40,636 nucleotides of DNA from Planctomycetota bacterium (GTDB lineage Bacteria; Planctomycetota; J058): NCBI GenBank assembly GCA_024711205.1, contig JANJTH010000508.1:1-40636 (forward strand), written 5' to 3'. How positions within the stretch are numbered: position 1 is the first letter of the stretch; each line of letters starts with the position of its first letter. The position numbers were made by a program, and so were the translations under genes. The notes beneath the pieces are model-generated. The model searched no databases. It saw only the letters and a program-made list of their open reading frames with translations, and had not been told where the DNA came from. This document shows, one piece after another, positions 17,987-27,231 of the stretch.

Positions 17987-18068
17987 GGGGCGGGCGGTCC
18001 CGGCCGGCGCCCGCCGGCCGGGGCCTTCGCCCGGCTCCCGCCGGCCGGGGCGCACGGGCCGCGCGAGG

Positions 18069-19577
18069 TCACTTGCGCTTGCGGCCGCCGCGGGCGTCGA
18101 GCGACCGCTCGAGGTGGTCGGCCACCGCCTCGAGGACCTGCAGGCGCGCGACGCGCTTGTCGTTGCCCGCGACGAGCGTCCAGGGCGCGCCCGGCGTGCT
18201 CGTGCGCACGACCATCTCGTGGACGGCCTGCGCGTAGGCGGGCCACTTCTCGCGGTTGCGCCAGTCCTCGGCCGTGATCTTGTGCGCCTTCCAGGCCGTC
18301 TTCTCCCGCTCGCGGAACCGGCGGAGCTGCTCGCGCTTGTCGATGTGCAGCCAGACCTTGGTCAGCGCGATCCCGTGCTCCGTGAGCTGGGCCTCGAAGT
18401 CGTTGATCTCGGCGTAGGCCCGCGACCAGTCGGCCTCGGGCGCGAAGCCCTCGACGCGCTCGACGAGCACGCGCCCGTACCAGGAGCGGTCGTAGATCGC
18501 CCAGTTGCCGGCCCGCGGGAGGTGCCGCCAGAAGCGCCACAGGTAGTGCTGGGCGCGCTCCTCGTCGGTCGGGGCGGCGATCGGGACGACGCGGAACAGC
18601 CGCGCGTCGAGCGCGGACGTGAGCCGCCGGATCGCCCCGCCCTTCCCCGCCGCGTCCCAGCCCTCGAACAGGACCAGGCTCGAGACGCCGCGCCCGTGGG
18701 CCATCCAGGCCAGCTCGAACACGCGGCGCTGCAGCGCGTCCAGCCGGCGCCGGTAGTCGTCGTCCTCGACGCGCGCGGCGAGGTCCACCCGGTCGAGGAC
18801 GGTCTGCCCGCGCTCGGCCCGGATCGGCGGGGCCGGGGCGGGCGCCGGCGGCTTGACCGCCGGCTTCGGCCCCGCGAGCCGGCGCTCGAGCGCCTCGCAG
18901 AGGATCGTGGCCGCCGTGAAGTCCCGGTAGCGCCGGTCCTCGGCCTCGACCACGTGCCACGGGGCGTGGGGCGCGTCCGTCCGCTGGATCGCCCGCTCGG
19001 ACACGCCGCGGAACACATCGGTCCGCTTCGCGTAGCGCCGGGCGAGCGGCGTGACCTTCCAGGTCGACTTCGTGGCCTTGCGCGGGTGCCCGGCCAGCTT
19101 CTTCTGGGTCTTGCGCGACAGGTGGAACCACAGCTTGACGATCAGCGCCCCGTCCGCGACCAGCATGGCCTCGGTCGCCGTGATCCGCGCCATGGCGCGC
19201 TCGAAGGCGTCCTCGTCGATCCGCTCGTAGACGTGGTCGACGATCGGGCGCGTGTACCACGACCCGAAGAACACCCCGATCGTCCCCCGGGGCGGGTGCT
19301 CGCGCCAGAACCGCCAGGCCGCCGGGCGCTCGCGCATCTCGTCGGTCTCGTCGAAGAACGAGACGGTCCGCAGGCCGCGCGCGTCGAGCCACTCGTGGAG
19401 GCGATTGACGACCTCGCTCTTCCCGGCCCCCTCGACGCCCGAGACGATCACGAACACCGGGAACGAGGCCGCGCGGAGCTGGCGCTGCAGCTCGAGCAGC
19501 TTCGTCTGGAGCGCCGGCACCGCGGCGTCGTACTCGGCCTTCGACATCGACCGGCCCAGCTCGGCGGCTTCGAACAT
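18069..19577 (-). CDS. pap: Polyphosphate:AMP phosphotransferase (two-domain PPK2 family)
   Basis: Two PPK2 domains: VIVSGVEGAGKSEVVNRLHEWLDARG...FFGSWYTRPI and LVLFEGWDAAGKGGAIRRLTSALD...WAIYDRSWYGRVLVERVEG. Confidence 0.93.
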   Translation of the reverse strand: MFEAAELGRSMSKAEYDAAVPALQTKLLELQRQLRAASFPVFVIVSGVEGAGKSEVVNRLHEWLDARGLRTVSFFDETDEMRERPAAWRFWREHPPRGTIGVFFGSWYTRPIVDHVYERIDEDAFERAMARITATEAMLVADGALIVKLWFHLSRKTQKKLAGHPRKATKSTWKVTPLARRYAKRTDVFRGVSERAIQRTDAPHAPWHVVEAEDRRYRDFTAATILCEALERRLAGPKPAVKPPAPAPAPPIRAERGQTVLDRVDLAARVEDDDYRRRLDALQRRVFELAWMAHGRGVSSLVLFEGWDAAGKGGAIRRLTSALDARLFRVVPIAAPTDEERAQHYLWRFWRHLPRAGNWAIYDRSWYGRVLVERVEGFAPEADWSRAYAEINDFEAQLTEHGIALTKVWLHIDKREQLRRFREREKTAWKAHKITAEDWRNREKWPAYAQAVHEMVVRTSTPGAPWTLVAGNDKRVARLQVLEAVADHLERSLDARGGRKRK

Positions 19578-19753
19578 GCTCCCCCCCTCGGCTCCCCGCG
19601 CAGCATACGCCGGGCCGGGCGGCCCGCGCCCGAGGCCTCGATGCGCCGAGTCGCGCGCGGGACAGGGCGCCGGGCGGGTCCCGCGCGCGAGACACCGAGG
19701 CCCCCTCCTGGCTCCGGTTGCGGCGGGGCACGCGTCGTGCTGGGCTGGAGGCG

Positions 19754-20398
19754 ATGCAAGGACTCGCCTGCCCGCCCTGCCCTGCCCCGCCCCGCGCGCG
19801 CCGGCGCCACCTCGCGCTCGCCGGGGCGCTGGCCCTCCTCGGCTGCCCCGCCCAGCCGCCTGGCGCGGCCCCGCCCGCCTCGGCCCCGCAGGCCTGGCGC
19901 CCGATCGACCCGGCCGCGACCCGGGACCACGCCCCGGCGGCGGCTCGCGCCGAGGCCGCCCGCGACGCGCTGACCGGCGCGCTCTCGACGCGCCTTCAGG
20001 CCGCACTGGCCGAGGGCGGCCCGGTCGCGGCGATCGGGGTGTGCCAGGACGAGGCGCCCCGCATCGCGGCGGAGGTCGCGGCCGCCCAGGGCGTCGCGAT
20101 CGGTCGGACCGCGGCGCGCCTGCGCAACCCCGGGAACGCGCCGCCGCCCTGGGCCGCGGCCGAGGTCGCGCGCGGGCGCGAGGAGCCCTGGCTCGCGGTC
20201 GCCCCCGACGGACGGCTCGCGGCGCTCTATCCCCTGCGGACCGCCCCCCTCTGCGTGACGTGCCACGGGCCGGCAGACGGCCTCGCCCCCGCCGTGCGCG
20301 AGGCCCTCGCGGCGCGCTACCCTCGGGACGCCGCGACCGGGTTCGCCCCGGGCGACCTGCGCGGCTGGGTGTGGGTCGAGGTCCCGCGCGCGCCGTAG
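19754..20398 (+). CDS. Tll0287-like/DUF3365 c-type heme lipoprotein
   Basis: Lipobox ALLGC; AAIGVCQDEAPRIAAEVAAAQGVAIGRTAARLRNPGNAPPPW; CVTCHG heme motif; YPRDAATGFAPGDLRGWVWVEV. Confidence 0.88.
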   Translation: MQGLACPPCPAPPRARRRHLALAGALALLGCPAQPPGAAPPASAPQAWRPIDPAATRDHAPAAARAEAARDALTGALSTRLQAALAEGGPVAAIGVCQDEAPRIAAEVAAAQGVAIGRTAARLRNPGNAPPPWAAAEVARGREEPWLAVAPDGRLAALYPLRTAPLCVTCHGPADGLAPAVREALAARYPRDAATGFAPGDLRGWVWVEVPRAP

Positions 20399-20439
20399 CC
20401 CGCCTGCGCGGGCCGCGGCGCCGGCCGGAGGAGGCGCTC

Positions 20440-20775
20440 ATGGGCTGCGTGCTGCTGGTGACGGCCGAGGGGATCGGGCGGGGCGACGACGACCTGGGGC
20501 GTCGCCTCATGCCGACGTTCCTGACCAAGGCCCCCGCGGGCCTGGGCGAGCTCACGGCCGTCGCGCTGATGAACGGCGGGGTCCTCCTCGCGGCCGAGGG
20601 CGCCCCGGCGCTGCAGGCCCTCGGGGCGCTCGAGGAGCGCGGGGTCGAGGTCGTCGCCTGCGGGACCTGCGTCGACGCGCTCGGGGTCCGCGAGCGGGTC
20701 CGGGTCGGCCGCATCGGGTCCATGGACGAGGTCCTGGCCCTGCTCGGGCGCGCGACGAAGGTCGTGACCCTGTAG
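20440..20775 (+). CDS. DsrE-family protein similar to the C-terminal domain of YedF (selenium metabolism)
   Basis: FLTKAPAGLGELTAVALMNGGVLLAAEGAPALQALGALEERGVEVVACGTCVDALGVRERVRVGRIGSMDEVLALLGRATKVVTL. Confidence 0.88.
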   Translation: MGCVLLVTAEGIGRGDDDLGRRLMPTFLTKAPAGLGELTAVALMNGGVLLAAEGAPALQALGALEERGVEVVACGTCVDALGVRERVRVGRIGSMDEVLALLGRATKVVTL

Positions 20776-20832
20776 AGCGCGTGGCCCCGCCCCCGTAACA
20801 TGCCTCGGGCCGCCAGGCGGCGAGGAGGGGCC

Positions 20833-22167
20833 GTGACGCTCGAGCAGCCGACCCACGTCGTCGCGATCTTCGGGGGCGCCTGCTCCGGATCCGTCGCGGC
20901 CGAAGCGCTCGCCGAGCGGGGCTGCCAGGTCATCGTCTTCGAGCAGAACGACCGCCCCTACGGGAAGATCGAGGACGGGCTGCCGCGCTGGCACGACAAG
21001 CAGCGCAGCATGGAGTACGGGAAGATCGACGAGCGGCTACGCCGCCCCGGCGTCACGTTCGTCCCGCGCACCCGCCTCGGGCGCGACCTCGACTTCGCGG
21101 ACGTGGCGACCCGCTGGGGCTTCAGCGCGGTCGTGCTCGCCAACGGCGCCTGGAAGGACCGCCCGCTCGAGGTGGCCGGCGCCGACGAGGCCGAGGGCCG
21201 CGGCCTGATCTACCAGAACCCGTTCATCCACTGGTTCAACCACAAGGACGAGCCCGGCTGGAGCGGCCCGCGCTTCGAGGTCGAGGACGGGGCGGTCGTC
21301 GTGGGCGGGGGCCTCGCCTCGATCGACGTGATCAAGGTCCTCCAGCTCGAGCTCTACGCGCGGGCGCTGCGCGCGCGCGGGCACGAGGTCGACGTCGTCG
21401 CGATGGAGCACGAGGGGATCCCGAAGGCGCTCGCGGCCCTCGGGGTCGACCCGGCGGCGCTCGGCGTGCGCGGGGCGACGCTGGTCTACCGGCGGCGGAT
21501 CGACGACATGCCGCTCTCGCCGGGCGCGCCGGCCGGCGCGACGGACGCGCAGAAGGCCAAGGTCGGGGTCGTCCGCCAGAAGCTGCTCGGCAAGGCGCAG
21601 GAGCGGTTCCTGTTCCACGTGCGCCCGCTGACCCTCCCGCGCCGGCTCGTGCTCGAGGGGGGCCGCGTCACGGGCCTCGAGGTGAGCTCCACGGAGGTCG
21701 TCGGGCGCGACGTCCGGCCGGTCGCCGGCAGCGAGGAGGTCCTCGCGACCACGCAGGTCCACAGCTCGATCGGGAGCATCCCGGAGCCGATCCCCGGGGT
21801 CGAGATGCAGGGCGTCTACTACCGCTTCACCGACGAGGCCACCGGGGCCTACGGGCCGCTCGAGGGCGTGTTCGGCGCCGGGAACGTCGTGACCGGCCAG
21901 GGCAACATCAAGGCGTCGCTCGACCACGGCAAGCAGGTCGCGGCGCACCTCCTCGAGCGGGTGCTCGCGCCCACGGGCGACCCCGTGGCGCGGGGCGAGG
22001 CCGCGGGGGCGGCCCTCGCCGCGGCCGTCGCCGGTCACGTCGCGACCCGCGCGCCCCTCGCCGCGGCCGCCGCCGAGGCGCTCCTGGCGCGCGCGCGCGC
22101 CCGGCAGGCCGAGGTGGGCTACGCGGGCTACGACGCCTGGATCGCCCGGCACGCCCCGGGCGCGTGA
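20833..22167 (+). CDS. FAD/NAD(P)-binding oxidoreductase, ferredoxin-NADP reductase/GltD-like
   Basis: GTG start after GAGGAGGGG; IFGGACSGSVAAEALAERGCQVIVFEQ; GAVVVGGGLASIDVIKVLQLE; VFGAGNVVTGQGNIKASLDHGKQVAAHL. Confidence 0.85.
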   Translation: MTLEQPTHVVAIFGGACSGSVAAEALAERGCQVIVFEQNDRPYGKIEDGLPRWHDKQRSMEYGKIDERLRRPGVTFVPRTRLGRDLDFADVATRWGFSAVVLANGAWKDRPLEVAGADEAEGRGLIYQNPFIHWFNHKDEPGWSGPRFEVEDGAVVVGGGLASIDVIKVLQLELYARALRARGHEVDVVAMEHEGIPKALAALGVDPAALGVRGATLVYRRRIDDMPLSPGAPAGATDAQKAKVGVVRQKLLGKAQERFLFHVRPLTLPRRLVLEGGRVTGLEVSSTEVVGRDVRPVAGSEEVLATTQVHSSIGSIPEPIPGVEMQGVYYRFTDEATGAYGPLEGVFGAGNVVTGQGNIKASLDHGKQVAAHLLERVLAPTGDPVARGEAAGAALAAAVAGHVATRAPLAAAAAEALLARARARQAEVGYAGYDAWIARHAPGA

Positions 22168-22297
22168 CCTCTCGCGCCGCGCGAGCCCGGGCCGGGGCCC
22201 CGGGCCGGGCCGTCCGCCCGCCCGTCCCCTGGGGCCCCCGTGAGCGGGCGGCTCGACGCGGGCCCCCCCTTTGCCGGCGGCTCGGCGCGGGGCCCAC

Positions 22298-24349
22298 GTG
22301 AGCGGGCGCCTCGGGGTGCTCGGCCTCGTCGCGCTCGGGGCCTTCGCGCTGCTCGCGTGGGTCGCGGCCGTCACGGCCCACCTCGAGAAGCGCCAGGCCG
22401 TGCGGCTCGAGGCCGAGCGGGATCGGCGCGCGCGGCGGCTCGAGGAGGCGGCGACGGGCCTCGGGCGCCTCGCGGAGCGCGCGCGCGCGCTCGGCCGCGG
22501 GCTCGCGGACGGGGCGCCGCTGCGGGTCCTGCTCGAGGAGGGCGCGGGGCCGGCCCGCCGCGCGGGCGCGTTCGCCGAGCTCGACCGCGAGCTGGCCCGG
22601 GTGGCGGCCGACCCCGCGGTCGCGGCGATCGCGGTCGAGACGGCCGCCGGCGAGCCGCTCGCCGGGTACGACGCCCGACCGGGGCGCGCGGGCAGCCTGC
22701 GGCGCGCCGTCGCCGCGGTCCAGGCGGGCGCGCGGTCGCACCAGCCGGGGGCGACCCCGCTCGCCGTGGAGGCCGACGCGGCCGGCGGCGAGGCGGCGCT
22801 CGCGTTCGCCTTCGACGTTCCGGCCGGCGCGGGCGCCGTCGTCGTCCTGGCCGTCGACGCGCGCGACGCGCTCCGCGCGTGCGCCGAGGCCGCGGCGGGC
22901 GGGGCCTGGGCGATCGTCGACGGCGAGGGGCGCGCGCTCGCGCCCACGGGCGCGGCGCTCCCGGAGGTCCCGGGGGACCTCGTGGCGCGAGGCGGGGCCC
23001 GGGCCGCGCCGCCGGACGCGATCGTGGCCGCCTACCGGGCCGGCTCGAGCGGCCTGGCGCTCCGGGCGCGCCTCCCCGCCGGGTCGGCCGAGGAGGTCGC
23101 GCGCGAGGTCCGCGAGTCGCTCGCCCTCCTCGGGGCCGCGCTCGTCCCGGTCGCGCTGCTCGGGCTGGGCGCGCTCCGCCTCACGCTCGTCCAGCGCACG
23201 CTCCGCGAGAGCGAGCGCCACGAGCGCTTCCTGCAGGCCGTGTTCGACGCGCTCGGCGACGTCCTGCTCGTCGTCGACGCCGAGCTGCGCGTGAGCCACG
23301 CCAACCGGGCCGCCTCCCAGCGCCTCGGGCCGGGCGCGGTGGGGCTGCCCTACGACGCGGTGGCGGAGCGCCGGGGCGCCGTCGGCCCGCAGCTCGAGGC
23401 GGTCGTCGACGTCCTCCGCGAGGGCGCCCCGCGCCGCGGCGAGCGCGTCGAGCGCGACGCGACCGTCTGGCAGGTCGCGCACTTCCCCATCCTCGGGCCC
23501 GACGGCGCCGCGCAGGGCGTGGTCGAGGTCGCGCGCGACGTGACCGCGACGCGCCGCCTCGAGCAGCAGCTCGTGCAGAGCGAGAAGCTGTCCATGCTCG
23601 GCGAGATGGCGGCCGGGATCGCCCACGAGATCAACAACCCCGTGGGCGTCGTGAGCATGTACGCGCAGCTCCTCGGCGAGGAGCTGCGCGAGTCGCTCGG
23701 GCCCGAGGCGGCCGCGCTCGAGCAGGTCAAGACGATCGAGGAGCACGCGGCGACCGTGGCCGAGATCGTGCGCAACCTCCTGCAGTTCTCCCGCAAGAGC
23801 GAGGGGCGGCGGCAGGCCTTCGACGTGCGCCGCGCGGTCGAGCGGGCGCTCGCGATCGTCGAGCACCAGCGCATGCTCCGCGACGTCGCGCTCGAGCGGC
23901 ACCTCGAGGTCGAGCCGCCCCCCGAGGTCGTGGGCGACGAGGGGCAGCTCGCGCAGGTCGTCCTGAACCTGCTCGTGAACGCCTGCCACGCGCTCGACGG
24001 GCAGGGACGGCTCGAGGTCGCCGTGACCCGCGCAGGCCCCGACGACCCGCCGCCGCCCGGGCGCGTGTTCGGCGAGCCGCGGGGGGGGGCCCGGCGGATC
24101 CGGATCACGGTGCGCGACACGGGCAAGGGGATCGACCCGGCGCACCTGGACCGGATCTTCGAGCCGTTCTTCACGACGAAGGAGGTCGGCGTGGGGACGG
24201 GGCTCGGGCTCTCGGTCAGCTTCGGGATCATCCGCGACCACGAGGGCTGCATCGCGGTCGACACGGCCGTGGGGCGCGGGACGACGTTCACGCTCGACCT
24301 GCCGGCGTCGCCCGGGGAGGGGCCCCGGCCCGCGGGCGTCAGCGCTTGA
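22298..24349 (+). CDS. Membrane sensor histidine kinase with PAS domain
   Basis: Two TM segments, PAS-like region, HEINNPVGVVSMYAQLL H-box, N-box LLVNACHAL, RDTGKGIDPAHLDRIFEPFFTTK, GTGLGLSVSFGI. Confidence 0.93.
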   Translation: MSGRLGVLGLVALGAFALLAWVAAVTAHLEKRQAVRLEAERDRRARRLEEAATGLGRLAERARALGRGLADGAPLRVLLEEGAGPARRAGAFAELDRELARVAADPAVAAIAVETAAGEPLAGYDARPGRAGSLRRAVAAVQAGARSHQPGATPLAVEADAAGGEAALAFAFDVPAGAGAVVVLAVDARDALRACAEAAAGGAWAIVDGEGRALAPTGAALPEVPGDLVARGGARAAPPDAIVAAYRAGSSGLALRARLPAGSAEEVAREVRESLALLGAALVPVALLGLGALRLTLVQRTLRESERHERFLQAVFDALGDVLLVVDAELRVSHANRAASQRLGPGAVGLPYDAVAERRGAVGPQLEAVVDVLREGAPRRGERVERDATVWQVAHFPILGPDGAAQGVVEVARDVTATRRLEQQLVQSEKLSMLGEMAAGIAHEINNPVGVVSMYAQLLGEELRESLGPEAAALEQVKTIEEHAATVAEIVRNLLQFSRKSEGRRQAFDVRRAVERALAIVEHQRMLRDVALERHLEVEPPPEVVGDEGQLAQVVLNLLVNACHALDGQGRLEVAVTRAGPDDPPPPGRVFGEPRGGARRIRITVRDTGKGIDPAHLDRIFEPFFTTKEVGVGTGLGLSVSFGIIRDHEGCIAVDTAVGRGTTFTLDLPASPGEGPRPAGVSA

Positions 24350-25043
24350 GGACGGCCCGGATCCTGGCCTTGAGCTCGTCCGAGGTCCAGGCGGGCAGGA
24401 CGTCGCGGAGGAACGCGGCCTCCTCCGCATCGTCCGTGCGCGACACGCCCCGCCGGAGGTCGGCCTTCGCGGCCGCGTAGGCCGCCGGGGGGAGCGCCGC
24501 GAGCGCGGCCAGGCGCTCGCGGGCCTGGGCCTCCGCGGCGACCTCGTCGGGCGCGAGCGCATCGAGGACGCCCAGCGCGAGGGCGGCCTCCGGGTCGTGG
24601 AGGGCCGCGCCGAGCACGAGCCGGTCGAGGGCCGGCGCCTGGTGGCGGAGGATCCGCAGGAGGCGGCCGGGGAAGCGCAGCCCCAGCGCGACCTCGTTGA
24701 GCCCGAGCCGGGCGCGCGGGGCCCGGACGCCGACGCGCGCGTCGCAGCAGAGCGCGAGCACGCAGCCGCCGGCGATCGCGTGGCCGTTGACGAGCGCGAC
24801 CGTGGGGCCCGGGTGGTCGAACAGCGCGGCGGCGAGGTCCCCGAGCAGCCGGAGGAAGCGCTCCATGCCGGGGCCGTCGAGCGAGAGGACCTCCTTCAGG
24901 TCGAGCCCGGCCGAGAAGGCGTCGCCGTGCCCGCGGAGGAGGACCGGCGCGCCCCGGGCCGCCTCGAGCTGCCGGAGGACCGACGTCATGAGCGGCGTGC
25001 CGAGCGCGTTCTTGCCCGGCCCCTCGAGGCGGATCTCGATCAT
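24339..25043 (-). CDS. Enoyl-CoA hydratase/isomerase family protein
   Basis: LLRGHGDAFSAGLDLKEVLSLDG...VALVNGHAIAGGCVLALCCDARV. Confidence 0.9.
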   Translation of the reverse strand: MIEIRLEGPGKNALGTPLMTSVLRQLEAARGAPVLLRGHGDAFSAGLDLKEVLSLDGPGMERFLRLLGDLAAALFDHPGPTVALVNGHAIAGGCVLALCCDARVGVRAPRARLGLNEVALGLRFPGRLLRILRHQAPALDRLVLGAALHDPEAALALGVLDALAPDEVAAEAQARERLAALAALPPAAYAAAKADLRRGVSRTDDAEEAAFLRDVLPAWTSDELKARIRAVLKR

Positions 25044-25311
25044 CGGCGGCCCTCCGTGGGGGCGGATCTTCGCGAAGGCCAGGCCCGGGCGCCAGGCCGG
25101 CCCCGGGCGGCCCCCCCGGGCCCTGCCCTGCCCCCCTGTGGCTCGATGCCGCATCGGCCGCCCCCCTTCCCGAAACCACCTCGCGCACGAGCGCCCCCCC
25201 GGCGGTCGGCGCCGCGCCAGGTCCTTGCGGGCCCCGCCCGGCTCGCGCGACGGGGCCGCCCGGCCCGCTTGGCAGGGCGTGTGCGTTCACCGCGCGCCGG
25301 AGGGTCGGCAC

Positions 25312-27078
25312 ATGGTGCATCGTCTTCGGAGGGGCGTCTCGGGCCTCGGGCCCCTGGTCGGGGTCGTCGCCGTCGCCGTCGCTGCGGGCTGCGGGGGCTC
25401 GAGCGGCAAGCAGAGCAAGCGGGCCCTCGCCGCCACGGGGACGACCACGGGGGCGGCGACGTCGGCCACCTCGTCGACGTCGCCGACCGGCGGCGCCGGG
25501 AGCGCGCCGGCCACGTCGAGCACGACCGCCGCCCCCGGCGTGGTCTCGCCCGGCACGATCCCGGCCGGCGGGACCGCTGGCAGCACCCCGCCGGGCGGCG
25601 CGGGACCGCTCCCGGCGCCCGGCCCCACGTCGGGCACCACGGGCACGGGCACCACGGGCACGGGCACCACGGGCACGGGCACCACGGGCACGGGCACCAC
25701 GGGCACGGGCACGACCGGCACGGGCACCACGGGCACGGGCACGACCGGCACCGGCACCACGGGCACCGGCACCGGCTCGACGGGCGCCTCGCCCGCGCCG
25801 GGCTCGGCGCCGCTCGTCGTCGTGGCGGAGCCGAACGTGGCGACGACGACGGGGATCCACGGCGAGGCGGCGGTGCTCCGGCTCGCCCTGGCCGCCGGCG
25901 GGAGCGCCCCGGTCGAGGTCCACGCGCTCACGGTCACGGCCTACGGCTCGATCATCGAGCCGCGGTACCTGGGCGCCCTGCGGCTCGTCGGCGACGACGA
26001 CCGCGACGGGCGGATCGGCCCGGGCGAGCCGACCCTGGGCCAGCTCGCGGCGCCCGCGTTCACGCGCAACGACGGCCCGGCGACGCTCTCGCTCTCGCCG
26101 CCGCTCGTGCTCGCCCCGGGCCAGACCCGTCACGTCCTCGTCGCGGCCGAGGTCCTGGGGTCGGCCACCGGGGCCCTGACGGCGCTCCCCGGCCGGACGG
26201 TCGCCCTGCGCCTCGCGGCGGCCGCCGACGTCGACGCGCGCGTCCAGGGCGGCGGCGCCCTCGCGGCGCAGGGCGCCTTTCCGCTCCAGGGCTCGCTCGA
26301 CATCGTGATCGCCACGCACCTCCTGATCTCCGAGGTCGTCGTCGGCGCCGGCGAGTTCATCGAGCTCTACAACCCGACCGGGGCGGACATCGACCTCTCG
26401 AACGTCTACCTGAGCGACTACGCCGACGGCGCCGAGGGCTGGTGGCGCCTCCCCTCGGGCAACGGCTTCCGGCCGGGCACCTTCTCCGGGGACTTCCTCG
26501 TCCGCTTCCCCGCGGGGGCCACGGTCCAGGCCGGCCAGGTCGTGATCGTCGCGCTGAACGGCGACGACTACGAGACGCAGTTCTCGCTCCGCCCCGACTA
26601 CTCGCTCACCGGCAACCCCTGGAACGCGAACGAGCGGATGCTGTTCCCCGACACGTCGAACCCGCCCCAGTGGCGCGACCGCGCGCCGCTGTTCTTCACG
26701 GGCAGCCTGCGCGACGCGGGCGAGGTCGTGTGCGCGTTCACCTGGGACGGCCAGTCGGACCTCGTGCGGGACCTCGACCTCGTGTTCTACGGCTCCAGCT
26801 CGGGCAGCAACGCGCCCGTCGACCGCCAGCAGCACGCGCAGGACGGACCCGACGCCGACTCGACGCCCACGCCCTACCTCCCCGACACGCCCGCCGCCCA
26901 GCAAGCGGCCGCGCCGACGCGGAGCGCCTGGAGCGGCCCGGTCTCGATCCGCCGCGTCGACTTCAGCGAGGCCGGCGAGCGCGCCACCCACGGCAACGGC
27001 GTGGGCGGGCACGACGAGTCGAGCGAGCCCTGGCACCTGACGTTCCAGCTCGACCAGCCGAGCCCGGGCCAGCCGTAG
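25312..27078 (+). CDS. Lipoprotein with Thr/Gly repeat linker and lamin-tail (LTD)-like domain
   Basis: VAVAVAAGCGGSS lipobox; TTGTG repeats; LLISEVVVGAGEFIELYNPTGADIDLSNVYLSDYADG is an LTD-like signature. Confidence 0.88.
   Translation: MVHRLRRGVSGLGPLVGVVAVAVAAGCGGSSGKQSKRALAATGTTTGAATSATSSTSPTGGAGSAPATSSTTAAPGVVSPGTIPAGGTAGSTPPGGAGPLPAPGPTSGTTGTGTTGTGTTGTGTTGTGTTGTGTTGTGTTGTGTTGTGTTGTGTGSTGASPAPGSAPLVVVAEPNVATTTGIHGEAAVLRLALAAGGSAPVEVHALTVTAYGSIIEPRYLGALRLVGDDDRDGRIGPGEPTLGQLAAPAFTRNDGPATLSLSPPLVLAPGQTRHVLVAAEVLGSATGALTALPGRTVALRLAAAADVDARVQGGGALAAQGAFPLQGSLDIVIATHLLISEVVVGAGEFIELYNPTGADIDLSNVYLSDYADGAEGWWRLPSGNGFRPGTFSGDFLVRFPAGATVQAGQVVIVALNGDDYETQFSLRPDYSLTGNPWNANERMLFPDTSNPPQWRDRAPLFFTGSLRDAGEVVCAFTWDGQSDLVRDLDLVFYGSSSGSNAPVDRQQHAQDGPDADSTPTPYLPDTPAAQQAAAPTRSAWSGPVSIRRVDFSEAGERATHGNGVGGHDESSEPWHLTFQLDQPSPGQP
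25636..25770 (+). repeat. 15-bp in-frame tandem repeat, 9 units (TTGTG)
   Basis: ACCACGGGCACGGGC repeated from 25636; units 6, 8 and 9 have synonymous changes. Confidence 0.95.
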
Positions 27079-27231
27079 ACGAACGGGCGCCCGGAGGCCC
27101 GACGGGCGACGCCGCCACGCCCCCGCTCGCGCGCGTCGCGGGTCGCTCTGCGCGGTCCCTCCGCGGACGTTCGGGTCGCCCCCGCCTCACGAGCGACGCC
27201 ACCCTCCTCGCGGAGGCCCCCGGCCGGGCCG

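Noticed and set aside
25636-25770. Possible CRISPR array
   Set aside because: Contiguous 15-bp in-frame repeat without spacers; it is a coding minisatellite.
23350-27036. 1228-aa minus-strand ORF
   Set aside because: Overlaps the histidine kinase and the LTD-like lipoprotein and is out of frame with the enoyl-CoA hydratase; composition typical of a shadow frame.
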